Below, one piece after another: positions 8,077 to 15,766 of a stretch of DNA of 21,647 nucleotides. Where the stretch lies: NCBI GenBank assembly GCA_947624855.1, contig CANQMC010000007.1, forward strand, positions 1-21,647, written 5' to 3'. Under the pieces are notes generated by a model, which saw nothing but the letters and a program-made list of their open reading frames with translations, had not been told where the DNA came from and made no database searches. Within the stretch, counting starts at the first letter, position 1. Each line of letters opens with the position of its first letter. The DNA comes from an uncultured Bacilli bacterium. Its GTDB lineage: Bacteria > Bacillota_I > Bacilli_A > RF39 > UBA660. Made by a program: the position numbers and the translations under genes.

Positions 8077-9453
8077 CTAATAATCACATGATTTTGGGGT
8101 TCTAGGATATGGAATAACATCACGAATATTATCTACCCCAGTTAGATATATTAATAAACGTTCAAAGCCCATACCAAAACCAGAATGAACACATCCCCCA
8201 TATTTACGTAAATTTAAATACCAATCCATTGAATTTGGATCAATTCCTAATTCTTCCATTCTAGTTTTAAGTTTGGTATAATCAGCTTCCCGTTCACTAC
8301 CTCCCATAAGTTCACCAGCTCCGGGAACTTCAAGGTCAACCGCGGCCACTGTTTTACCATCGGCATTTTGTTTCATATAAAAGGCTTTTATATCTTTAGG
8401 CCAATTTTTAATAAATACAGGTCCATCAAAATACTCCGTAATATATTTTTCATGCTCTTTAGCTATATCTTCACCAAATTCTGGTTCAAATTCCCATTTA
8501 ACAGGAGCTTCTTTTAATAATTTAATAACATCTTCATGATCAATTCTAGTAAATTTACTATTAATTAATTTTTCTAATTTATTTTTTAAACCTTTTTCAA
8601 CATAATTATCAAAAAAATCTATTTCTAAAGGTGCATTATCTAAGACATATTTAACAACATATTTAAGCATATCTTCCATAAGATCCATATCACCTTCTAA
8701 ATCACAAAAAGCTACTTCGGGTTCAATCATCCAAAATTCAGATGCATGAACTTTAGTATTAGAATTTTCTGCTCTAAAGGTTGGCCCAAATGTATAAGTC
8801 TTTTTATATGCTAAAGCAAAAGTTTCAGCTTCTAATTGACCAGTTACAGTTAAACCAACTTTATTACCAAAGAAATCTTTAGAATAATCAATATTACCAT
8901 CTTTAGTTTTAGGAATATTTTCAAAATCAAAAGTAGTTAATTTAAACATTTCTCCAGCACCTTCTCCATCATTAGAAGTTATTAAGGGAGTATGAACATA
9001 TACAAAATTGCGCTCCTGAAAATATTTATGAATAGCATAAGCAGCAATACTTCTTACTCGAAATACTGCTTGAAATAAATTTGTTCTAGGTCGTAAATAA
9101 GCTTGTTCTCTTAAAAATTCTCGAGTATGATGTTTAGGTTGAATAGGATAATCTTCAGGACAATTGCCTAATAAAACAATTTTACTTGCTTTCATTTCAT
9201 AAGCTTGTTTGCCACTAGATTTAACTATAGTACCAACTGCTTTTATAGCGCAGCCCACTAACATTTTTTTAATATCATTAAAATTTGGTATTTCTTCATC
9301 ATAAACAATTTGTAAATGTTCTTGAGTAGTACCATCACTAAAATCAATAAAACCAAATGTTTTTTGATCACGATGATTTCTTATCCATCCTTCAACTGTT
9401 ACTTCTTTTTGAGCTAAATTAGTTATATCTTTAAATAAATCTTTTAAATCCAT
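8077..9453 (-). CDS. asnS: Asparaginyl-tRNA synthetase
   Basis: AsnRS is a class IIb synthetase charging tRNA(Asn) directly with Asn. Its 458 residues are normal for the family. The N-terminal OB-fold anticodon-binding domain (about 1-105) contains VTVEGWIRNHRDQKTFGFID. The catalytic core has LREQAYLRPRTN, motif 2 FRAENSNTKVHASEFWMIEP (about 230-250) and motif 3 GFGMGFERLLIYLTG near the C-terminus, which closes with DNIRDVIPYPRTP. The AsnRS-type FRAENSN and EFWMIEPE blocks separate it from AspRS. It lies 17 bases after hisS and 9 bases before aspS, with GAAAGGAAAG as ribosome-binding site. The joint presence of AsnRS and GatCAB in one operon suggests GatCAB works mainly on Glu-tRNA(Gln), or on Asp-tRNA(Asn) as a backup. 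Confidence 0.97.
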   Translation of the reverse strand: MDLKDLFKDITNLAQKEVTVEGWIRNHRDQKTFGFIDFSDGTTQEHLQIVYDEEIPNFNDIKKMLVGCAIKAVGTIVKSSGKQAYEMKASKIVLLGNCPEDYPIQPKHHTREFLREQAYLRPRTNLFQAVFRVRSIAAYAIHKYFQERNFVYVHTPLITSNDGEGAGEMFKLTTFDFENIPKTKDGNIDYSKDFFGNKVGLTVTGQLEAETFALAYKKTYTFGPTFRAENSNTKVHASEFWMIEPEVAFCDLEGDMDLMEDMLKYVVKYVLDNAPLEIDFFDNYVEKGLKNKLEKLINSKFTRIDHEDVIKLLKEAPVKWEFEPEFGEDIAKEHEKYITEYFDGPVFIKNWPKDIKAFYMKQNADGKTVAAVDLEVPGAGELMGGSEREADYTKLKTRMEELGIDPNSMDWYLNLRKYGGCVHSGFGMGFERLLIYLTGVDNIRDVIPYPRTPKSCDY

Positions 9454-9470
9454 TTTTATCTTTCCTTTCT

Positions 9471-10733
9471 TTAGAGATTACTTACAATATAATCAATTAT
9501 TTCGTTTTCATCTATTTTTACTTCTTCTTTTGTTAAATTATCTTTAACCGTTATTAAACCTTTTTTTAAATCTTCACTGTTTAAAATAACTAATAAACGA
9601 GCATTCAAGCGATCAGCTATTTTAAATTGAGCTTTTAGTCCTCGATTTAAAGTATCCATTTCCGTTTTTATTTCACACCATCTTAAATCCTGGGCTAATT
9701 TTAAGGAAGTTATTCTTTCTTCTTCATTAACAGCCATAATATATACATCTAAATTATCTTTTAATTCTTCTTTATTTTGTTCTTTTAAAAGAATAATTAA
9801 CCGATCAATACCCGTTGCAAAACCAACACATGGAGTTTTTGGTCCACCTAAATTTTCAACTAAATTATTATAACAACCGCCTCCAGCAAGAGTACTAGCA
9901 TTTCCAAGTTCTGGAAGGTCGGCAACAATTTCAAATACGGTGTTACTATAGTAATCAAGTCCCCTTACAATACTAGAATCTACTTCATAATCAATATCTA
10001 AATTCATTAAATATTCTAAAACTTTTTCAAATCTTTTAGAACTTTCTTCATTTAAATAATCAAGTATTTCAGGTGCATTTTTTAAAATAGTACTTTCTTT
10101 ATCTACTTTACAATCTAAAATTCTTAAAGGATTGGTTTTAAAACGATTTTTACAATCACTACATAAATCATCAAGATGTGGTTCTAAATATTTAATTAAT
10201 GCATTACGATAATTTTCTCGAGATTCAGCATCACCTAAAGTATTTATTTTAACTATCATATTTTCAATGCCTATTTCTTCTAAAGCACGATAGGCAAAAG
10301 AAATAACTTCAGCATCCATAAGAGGAGAATCAGAACCTAAAACTTCTACGCCAAATTGAGTTAATTCTCGATATCTACCAGCTTGAGGTCTTTCATAGCG
10401 ATACATAGTTCCCGCATAATAAAGTTTAATTGGTTGATTAACTTCTCCATACATTTTATTTTCGATAAATGAACGAACTACCCCGGCGGTACCTTCTGGT
10501 CTTAAAGTAATAGATCGATCACCTCTATCTTTAAAATCATAAGTTTCTTTGGAAACTATATCACTTGTTTCACCTACACTTCGATGAAATAATTCAGTTG
10601 CTTCAAATATAGGTGTTCTAATATAATTATAATTATAATAATTTGCTATAGTTTTAAATACATCCATTATATAATTATAATATTTAGCATCATCATTATA
10701 AATATCATATGTTCCTTTTGGTTTAGTAATCAT
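9471..10733 (-). CDS. hisS: Histidyl-tRNA synthetase
   Basis: HisRS is a class IIa synthetase, usually a homodimer, charging tRNA(His). It has 420 residues, the normal length. Visible blocks are KPKGTYDI at the N-terminus, LRPEGTAGVVR (about 77-87), motif 2 MYRYERPQAGRYRELTQFGV (about 111-130), the HisA motif SIVRGLDYYS (about 254-263) and motif 3 around PCVGFATGIDRLIILL (about 302-317). The C-terminal anticodon-binding domain occupies about 325-420. The ATG at 10733 follows an AAGGAGGAG site. It is the first gene after the T-box leader. That leader appears tuned to tRNA(Asp) rather than tRNA(His), so hisS would respond to aspartate charging, as a passenger of the aspS and asnS genes downstream. 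Confidence 0.97.
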   Translation of the reverse strand: MITKPKGTYDIYNDDAKYYNYIMDVFKTIANYYNYNYIRTPIFEATELFHRSVGETSDIVSKETYDFKDRGDRSITLRPEGTAGVVRSFIENKMYGEVNQPIKLYYAGTMYRYERPQAGRYRELTQFGVEVLGSDSPLMDAEVISFAYRALEEIGIENMIVKINTLGDAESRENYRNALIKYLEPHLDDLCSDCKNRFKTNPLRILDCKVDKESTILKNAPEILDYLNEESSKRFEKVLEYLMNLDIDYEVDSSIVRGLDYYSNTVFEIVADLPELGNASTLAGGGCYNNLVENLGGPKTPCVGFATGIDRLIILLKEQNKEELKDNLDVYIMAVNEEERITSLKLAQDLRWCEIKTEMDTLNRGLKAQFKIADRLNARLLVILNSEDLKKGLITVKDNLTKEEVKIDENEIIDYIVSNL

Positions 10734-10962
10734 TTTTTTCTCCTCCTTAAATAAAAAAACTTAGTAACACGTAAGGACGCAGTTTTGCGCGGTGCCACCT
10801 TACTTTACTAAGTACCCTTAACATTTTATCACATTTAATGCGTTTTCTAAATTAGTGAAGCTGTCTTTTGATTTATTAAACAATAGACTAATCGCAGCAT
10901 ATTTTAGTCCTCTCTTGAATGTTAAACCTAAATCTACTCGGTCTTCTTTAGAAAAATATTAC
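10734..10962 (-). promoter_or_regulatory. T-box riboswitch leader, probably tRNA(Asp)-responsive
   Basis: This is a leader of about 229 bases before hisS. Stem I carries the S-turn motif AGTAGA (10938-10933). Facing it is the strand AAAAGACA, enclosed by GATTT/AAATC above and GAAG/CTTC below, which places GAC (Asp) at 10865-10863 as the specifier, followed by the usual purine. The T-box AAGGTGGCACCGCG (about 10801-10788) has the bulge TGGCACC. Its UGGC would pair with a tRNA ending G-CCA, as tRNA(Asp) and tRNA(Asn) do; bacterial tRNA(His) has C73. The antiterminator helix pairs GTAAGG with CCTTAC. The competing terminator pairs ACTTAGTAA (10813-10805) with TTACTAAGT (10767-10759) before a run of seven T. 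The class is certain; the Asp assignment is inference from two agreeing positions. Confidence 0.95.
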
Positions 10963-10968
10963 TAATTT

Positions 10969-10997
10969 ATTTTATTATAAATATTTTAATTAGTCAA
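10969..10997 (-). promoter_or_regulatory. Promoter of the hisS-gatCAB operon
   Basis: TTGACT (minus, 10997-10992), a 17-base spacer and TAAAAT (10974-10969), five of six matches in each hexamer. The predicted start near 10962 fits the 5' end of the T-box leader. Confidence 0.75.
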
Positions 10998-11010
10998 GAT
11001 AAAATCAACA

Positions 11011-11685
11011 TTAATTATTATTTAAATCTATTCCATCTATACTTGTATCATAAATCCATTTTTTTAAATCACTATTATCGCTGGTTTCATAAAATTTAAT
11101 TAATTTTTCTAAAAATATAGGCTGATTTTCTTGAGAAATAGAAATAATACCACAACCATTATCGATCATTATTTTATTAGCAAATAACATAGCAACTCTT
11201 TTATTACCATCGATAAATATTTGTCTTCTCATAATCCAAAGCATAACTTCTATAGCTATTTCGGTTTTAGTTTTAGTTGGTTCATTAAGAATGCTTGCTA
11301 ATTCTTTTTTAATTTTACTTTCAAATGGAAATTCTGGTTTCCAAGTTGTTCCTCCAATATTTACAGGAGTAGTTCTTAATTTTCCTAAATCATTTTCTAA
11401 AACTAATTTATCACAAGTTAATTTATGGATATATGCTAAAGATGATATATCATAATTTATTTCTTCATTTTCTAATATAAATTCCCAAGCATATTTTAAA
11501 TTATTAATTACAATAATTTGATCAACTGTTAAGCCATTAACAATACCACCATCATAAATTGCTTGAGTTTCAGGATATGTAACTCCTATCCCTTCTAAAT
11601 TAGCACTTTTCCATATATAATCTACTATATTTCGTTTAGCTATAAATACATTTTGCTCTCTTGTTAAATTAAATTTATTATCCAT
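11011..11685 (-). CDS. Fic-family protein with Gln at the catalytic His position
   Basis: Fic proteins transfer AMP or other phosphate-containing groups to target hydroxyls, usually with the motif HPFxDGNGR. This 224-residue protein has the fold signatures LRTTPVNIGGTTWKPEFPFE (about 103-122) and a core motif RQIFIDGNKR (154-163). Asp159, Gly160, Asn161 and Arg163 are kept, but Gln155 stands where the catalytic His should be, and Lys162 replaces the second Gly. An N-terminal SANLEG (27-32) fits the (S/T)xxxE(G/N) inhibitory helix of class II Fic proteins. I recall a subgroup of Firmicutes Fic proteins with this QxFxDGNKR form, so it may be a subfamily trait rather than damage. Its activity is unknown. 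An AAAGGAG site precedes the ATG, and it has its own promoter (11725-11753). No antitoxin-sized partner gene is adjacent. Confidence 0.88.
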   Translation of the reverse strand: MDNKFNLTREQNVFIAKRNIVDYIWKSANLEGIGVTYPETQAIYDGGIVNGLTVDQIIVINNLKYAWEFILENEEINYDISSLAYIHKLTCDKLVLENDLGKLRTTPVNIGGTTWKPEFPFESKIKKELASILNEPTKTKTEIAIEVMLWIMRRQIFIDGNKRVAMLFANKIMIDNGCGIISISQENQPIFLEKLIKFYETSDNSDLKKWIYDTSIDGIDLNNN

Positions 11686-11724
11686 AATTCATTCTCCTTT
11701 AATTTTAACAATTTAATTGTATTA

Positions 11725-11753
11725 ATTATATTTATTTTTAATTAAATTAGCAA
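11725..11753 (-). promoter_or_regulatory. Promoter for the Fic-family gene
   Basis: TTGCTA (minus, 11753-11748), a 17-base spacer and a perfect TATAAT (11730-11725). It lies between the end of the upstream gene and the Fic start. Confidence 0.6.
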
Positions 11754-11760
11754 GATAAAA

Positions 11761-12363
11761 TTATCTATTTCTTTTCTCTTTAACACTAGCTATTTCATTT
11801 AACTCAAATAAAACATCTGCTTTCTTTTTTTGTTCTAAATTACGATCTATATTTTTATTTTCATAATCACTTTCATATTCTTTACTTATTATATTTATTA
11901 TAAAGTTTAAATATTTTGGATAATAAAAAGCAAATTCTAATAAACGATTATAACTATCAGTATGACCAATAATTCTTAACGCTATTAACAATTTAATAAT
12001 ATATTTTTCATAATTTTCATCTGGAGTTTCTTTATCGGCTAATTTACCAACTAATATATTAATTAAACTTAAATCTTTAGTTTCAATTAAAGCATCAACT
12101 AATTTAGATATAGGAGCTTTATTAGCTTTTAGAGTATAATAATAAATAAAATAAGGTATTTTAGTTGATATAACAAAATCCCCTAATTTTTCTGATGATA
12201 CTCCCTTAAAATATGTTATTTTACAAATAGATTCAATATTATAACTTTTAATAACTGCATCTTCTAATTGTTCACTGGTAATAGTACCATTTTCTAATAA
12301 TTTATAAATTATATTTTCAAAATCTTCTTTTTCTAATAATATTAATAATTCATTTTCTTGCAT
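11761..12363 (-). CDS. Hypothetical helical protein
   Basis: I do not recognise this 200-residue protein. It is predicted mostly helical with repeated leucine/isoleucine patterns, for example ENELLILLEKEDFENIIYKL, LGDFVISTKIPYFIYYYTL and KLVDALIETKDLSLINILVG. Spacing of about 30-35 residues between similar helix pairs could indicate an alpha-solenoid (TPR- or HEAT-like) fold, but no consensus repeat is clear. The C-terminus is highly charged (EQKKKADVLFELNE…KEKRNR). There is no signal peptide or membrane segment, so it is probably cytoplasmic. GAAGG lies seven bases before the ATG. It has its own promoter with perfect consensus hexamers (12387-12415) and so is likely well expressed. A gene here is well supported; its function is not known. 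Confidence 0.75.
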   Translation of the reverse strand: MQENELLILLEKEDFENIIYKLLENGTITSEQLEDAVIKSYNIESICKITYFKGVSSEKLGDFVISTKIPYFIYYYTLKANKAPISKLVDALIETKDLSLINILVGKLADKETPDENYEKYIIKLLIALRIIGHTDSYNRLLEFAFYYPKYLNFIINIISKEYESDYENKNIDRNLEQKKKADVLFELNEIASVKEKRNR

Positions 12364-12386
12364 AAAAAAACCTTCTTTCTAAATTT

Positions 12387-12415
12387 ATTATATATGGTAA
12401 AATTATTAATGTCAA
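12387..12415 (-). promoter_or_regulatory. Consensus promoter for the hypothetical gene at 11761-12363
   Basis: TTGACA (minus, 12415-12410), a 17-base spacer and TATAAT (12392-12387), a perfect match to both sigma-A hexamers. Confidence 0.8.
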
Positions 12416-12424
12416 TTCAATTTA

Positions 12425-12455
12425 GAAAAAGAAAATGACTATTAATTAATAGTCA
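12425..12455 (-). terminator. Intrinsic terminator with a perfect palindromic stem
   Basis: GACTATTAATTAATAGTC (12437-12454) is a perfect 18-base palindrome, extended by a flanking T/A pair. On the minus strand it is followed by TTTTCTTTTT. It sits just after the stop of the gene at 12467-13057 and upstream of the next promoter. Confidence 0.7.
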
Positions 12456-12466
12456 AATATTTTTAA

Positions 12467-13057
12467 TTATCTATTAGAACGAACTCTTGTAAATGCATCT
12501 GAAATTTGTTTTAATGAATTATTCTTTTCATTTAAATTATCTTCATATTCTAGAATTTCTTTATTAGTATCTGTAAATAAATTATATCCATTTGGGCCAA
12601 TGTTAATTTTAATTATATCACGAGTTGCTTTATAGATTTTAGATACTAAAATATTTTGAAGAATCATAAATTCAACATTACATTTAGAATCATTATCTAA
12701 ATTATGAACTGGTAATACTTGAAATATATTTTTACCTATGTGTTCTTTTAAATCATCAGAGCCTTGATAACTAATTATATTAGCATATTTGTCTAAAAAG
12801 AGTAAAGAATCATGAGATACTTTAACAATCATATGCTCATTAAATTGAATCATATTAGCATTAGAAATATCATTTAAATCATTTTCTGTAAATTTTAAAG
12901 TATCACTTTGATTATTTACTTTAGTTATAAATACTTTGGCTAATTGTTTTAAAAGATTAACAATATAAACTCGATCATTTTCATAAGCCCAATACTTATT
13001 ATAAAAATCTACTACTTCTTCAATACTACTTTTACTTCTAGATGTTTTTTTTAGCAT
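12467..13057 (-). CDS. Hypothetical cytoplasmic protein
   Basis: I do not recognise this 196-residue protein. It has no signal peptide or membrane segment. The N-terminus is basic (LKKTSRSKSS), followed by a helical stretch (about 11-50, with VVDFYNKYWAYENDRVYIVN). A mixed alpha/beta centre (about 70-165) includes MIVKVSHDSLLFLDKYANII, GKNIFQVLPVHN and IIKINIGPNGYNLF. The C-terminus is charged and helical (about 165-196), possibly a short coiled coil. AAGAGG precedes the ATG. It has its own promoter (13102-13130) and a terminator (12425-12455) and so looks monocistronic. Codon use is AT-rich like the flanking genes, so no sign of recent transfer is seen. Confidence 0.75.
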   Translation of the reverse strand: MLKKTSRSKSSIEEVVDFYNKYWAYENDRVYIVNLLKQLAKVFITKVNNQSDTLKFTENDLNDISNANMIQFNEHMIVKVSHDSLLFLDKYANIISYQGSDDLKEHIGKNIFQVLPVHNLDNDSKCNVEFMILQNILVSKIYKATRDIIKINIGPNGYNLFTDTNKEILEYEDNLNEKNNSLKQISDAFTRVRSNR

Positions 13058-13101
13058 AAAATTTTTTCCTCTTTTCTACCCTATTTTTATAGGTAATGAA
13101 A

Positions 13102-13130
13102 ATTATAGCAAAAAAATACTTTAATGTAAA
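13102..13130 (-). promoter_or_regulatory. Promoter for the hypothetical gene at 12467-13057
   Basis: TTTACA (minus, 13130-13125), a 17-base spacer and TATAAT (13107-13102). Downstream, the leader carries a small hairpin (CCTAT-AAAA-ATAGG) just before the AAGAGG ribosome-binding site. Confidence 0.7.
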
Positions 13131-13176
13131 TATTTTTTTTATTTAATTCTTTTAATACTATGCTAAATATTTTATT

Positions 13177-13611
13177 TTAGACCTCTAACATAATTGTAGT
13201 AGGTCCAATGTTTGTTATACTAACTTCCATCATAGTGCCAAAGATACCGGTTGCTACTGGTATTTCTTTTCTTAATAATTCATTAAATAAATCATATAAT
13301 TTAGTAGCAAGAGTGCCATTTAAAGCTTCAATATAAGATGGTCTATTTCCTTTTTTAGTATTAGCATATAAAGTAAATTGACTAATTGATAAAATTGATC
13401 CTCCAACATCTAAAATTGATTTATTCATAACTCCAGTTTCATCTTCAAATATCCGAAGTTTTAATACTTTATTAACCATTTTGGTTATTTTTTCTTCATT
13501 ATCACCTTCAGTAAATCCTACTAGTAAAACTAAACCACTTTCTATTTTACCAACAACTTCATTATTTACAGTTACTTTACTTAAACCACTTCTTTGAACT
13601 AATACTCGCAT
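13177..13611 (-). CDS. dtd: D-aminoacyl-tRNA deacylase
   Basis: DTD hydrolyses the ester of D-amino acids (and glycine) mischarged on tRNA, a homodimeric proofreading enzyme acting in trans. It has 144 residues, the usual length. Family motifs are MRVLVQRS at the N-terminus, SQFTLYA (77-83), KKGNRPSY (86-93), and TGIFGTMMEVSITNIGPTT (121-139). The last contains the Gly136-Pro137 pair of the cross-subunit Gly-cisPro motif. The usual NDGPVT reads NIGPTT. The ATG overlaps the rel stop by one base (TAATG), with AAAGGA in the rel end as ribosome-binding site, so the two are coupled. The rel-dtd neighbourhood is known from many Firmicutes, including B. subtilis. Confidence 0.96.
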   Translation of the reverse strand: MRVLVQRSGLSKVTVNNEVVGKIESGLVLLVGFTEGDNEEKITKMVNKVLKLRIFEDETGVMNKSILDVGGSILSISQFTLYANTKKGNRPSYIEALNGTLATKLYDLFNELLRKEIPVATGIFGTMMEVSITNIGPTTIMLEV

Positions 13612-15764
13612 TATTTATTCCTTTCTACTTTAATTACATAACTTAAATTTTCTAAATCAATAATTATTTTATTTATTTCTTCAGTATTTTTTACTTTGAA
13701 TGAAAATTCATATTCAGAACTTTGAGGATATTCATTAATTTTAATAGATTCTATATTTAAATTTCTTTTAGTAAAAGTTGCGATAACATCACTTAAATAA
13801 TTTTTATCATTATCTACTAAAACATATAAATCAGTTAAATAAGTTGTTTCATTTTGCATGTTCCAAGCAACTTCGATTAATCGATCGGTTTTAGATGTGA
13901 TATTAGGACAATTCTTTTTATGAATAGTTATTCCTTGACCTTTAGTAATAAAACCTACTATATCTTCCCCTTTTATAGGTTTACAACATTTAGCAATAGA
14001 TACCATAATATCTCCAATACCAGCGACGATTATATCATTTTTATAGTTTTTAACTTCTGAATATTTATGAGATACTTTTTCAATTAAAATATCTTCGACT
14101 TTATCTTTGGTTTCATTAGTTAAACTAATAATATAAGCAACAGTAAATCTTAAAGTACCAATTGATAAATATATTTCATCTAAACTATTTAATTTTAAAT
14201 CTTTCATTATTTTTTTAATTTTTTCTTCGCTCATTACTTCATTAAAAGCTAATTTTCTTTTTCTTAATTCTTTTTCTAATATTTCTTTGCCTTTTAAAAT
14301 TAAATTAGTTCTTTCTTGTTTACTAAAATAAGATTTTATTTTATTTTTAGCTTGACTAGTTTTAACTATATTTAACCAATCTTTATTGGGTAAACCATTA
14401 CTACTTGTTTTAATTTTAACGATATCATTATTATTAAGTTCATAATTTAGCGGAACAATATTATCATTAACAATAGCTCCGATAGTTTTATCGCCAACAT
14501 CAGAATGTATTCGATAAGCAAAATCGATAGGAGTGGCTCCTTTGGGAAGTTCTACAACATCTCCTTTAGGAGTAAAAACATAAATCATTTCTGCTAAAAT
14601 ATCATTGGTAGCTTCATTAAATAAAGATATATCATCATTATCAGCATTGGTTTCAATTAAATTTCGAAACATTTCCAGTTTTTGTTCCATTAAATGTTGA
14701 ACTTTTTTAGTACCATGTTCTTTATAGGACCAATGACTTGCTAAACCTTTTTCGGCAAATTCATCCATTTCAAAAGTTCGAAATTGAACTTCAAATAAAT
14801 GACCTTCAACTCCAAAAACAGTAGTATGCAAACTTTGATACATATTTGCTTTAGGCATAGCAATATAATCTTTAAATCTTTTAGGAATAGGACGATATTT
14901 AGAGTGAAGAAGACCTACTGCCATATAACAATCATTAACTGTTTCTAAAATAACTCTTAAAGCTAAAATATCATATATATCATTCCAATTTTTACCACTG
15001 TTTAATTTATTATAAATAGAATGAACACTTTTAACTCGACCTTTAATTTTAAATTTTAAACCTTGTTCGATTAAAAGATTACTTATACTTTCTTGCATTT
15101 CATTTAAAGCATTATGAAGTTCTTTTTCAGTTTCATTTAATTTATCTAAAATATCTTGATAGACATCTGGTTTAGTATAATATAAACATAAATCTTCTAA
15201 TTCACTTTTAATAGAATTAATTCCTAAACGATGGGCGATTGGTATTAAAACAGCTTGAGTTTCATAAGCTTTTTTCTTTCTATTTTCGGGTTTTATAGCA
15301 TAGTTAGTTCGCATATTATGAAGACGATCGGCAAGTTTAATAAATAAAACTCTAACATCTGTTGCTAAACCTACTAAAACTTTACGTAAGTATATTGCTG
15401 AACTTTCACTGTCATCTACTAATTCTAATTTATTTATTTTAGTAACTGAATCAACAATTGTAGCTACTTCTTCACCAAATAAGGCTTTAAGTTCTTCTTT
15501 GGTAGTTTCTCCATCATTCATTACTTCATGAAGTAATGAAGAAATAATAGTTACAGAATCAACATTTAAATCACTTACAATATTAGCAACATTTAAAGGA
15601 TGAGTAATAAAATCTTCGCCATTTAATCTTTTTTTGCCTTCATGTTTTTTTAATGCAAAGTTATAAGCTTTTTTGATTAAAGCTAATTCATCAGTATCTT
15701 TAATATTTATTTTTATTTTTTCGTATAGTTCATTAAAAGTAATACTTTTTAGTTCTTGTTTCAT
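13611..15764 (-). CDS. rel: RelA/SpoT-type (p)ppGpp synthetase with altered hydrolase motif
   Basis: This long Rel protein makes (p)ppGpp from ATP and GTP/GDP in the stringent response. Its 717 residues match bifunctional Rel. Domains: HD hydrolase (about 35-190), synthetase (about 235-355), TGS (about 393-455), a Cys motif with CCKPIKG (about 617-650) and a C-terminal ACT domain. The synthetase looks intact: YDILALRV (Asp265), RFKD (296-299), YQSLHTTV and EVQFRT (Glu325). In the hydrolase, His55, Asp146 and Asn150 (LADRLHN) are kept. The usual LLHDVVED reads LLHEVMND, so the metal-ligand Asp is Glu80 and the first acid of the ED pair is Asn83. Hydrolysis may be weak or altered. It starts two bases after the comN-like gene, with AGAGGGAT as ribosome-binding site, and overlaps dtd by one base. 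Confidence 0.96.
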   Translation of the reverse strand: MKQELKSITFNELYEKIKINIKDTDELALIKKAYNFALKKHEGKKRLNGEDFITHPLNVANIVSDLNVDSVTIISSLLHEVMNDGETTKEELKALFGEEVATIVDSVTKINKLELVDDSESSAIYLRKVLVGLATDVRVLFIKLADRLHNMRTNYAIKPENRKKKAYETQAVLIPIAHRLGINSIKSELEDLCLYYTKPDVYQDILDKLNETEKELHNALNEMQESISNLLIEQGLKFKIKGRVKSVHSIYNKLNSGKNWNDIYDILALRVILETVNDCYMAVGLLHSKYRPIPKRFKDYIAMPKANMYQSLHTTVFGVEGHLFEVQFRTFEMDEFAEKGLASHWSYKEHGTKKVQHLMEQKLEMFRNLIETNADNDDISLFNEATNDILAEMIYVFTPKGDVVELPKGATPIDFAYRIHSDVGDKTIGAIVNDNIVPLNYELNNNDIVKIKTSSNGLPNKDWLNIVKTSQAKNKIKSYFSKQERTNLILKGKEILEKELRKRKLAFNEVMSEEKIKKIMKDLKLNSLDEIYLSIGTLRFTVAYIISLTNETKDKVEDILIEKVSHKYSEVKNYKNDIIVAGIGDIMVSIAKCCKPIKGEDIVGFITKGQGITIHKKNCPNITSKTDRLIEVAWNMQNETTYLTDLYVLVDNDKNYLSDVIATFTKRNLNIESIKINEYPQSSEYEFSFKVKNTEEINKIIIDLENLSYVIKVERNK

Positions 15765-15766
15765 TT

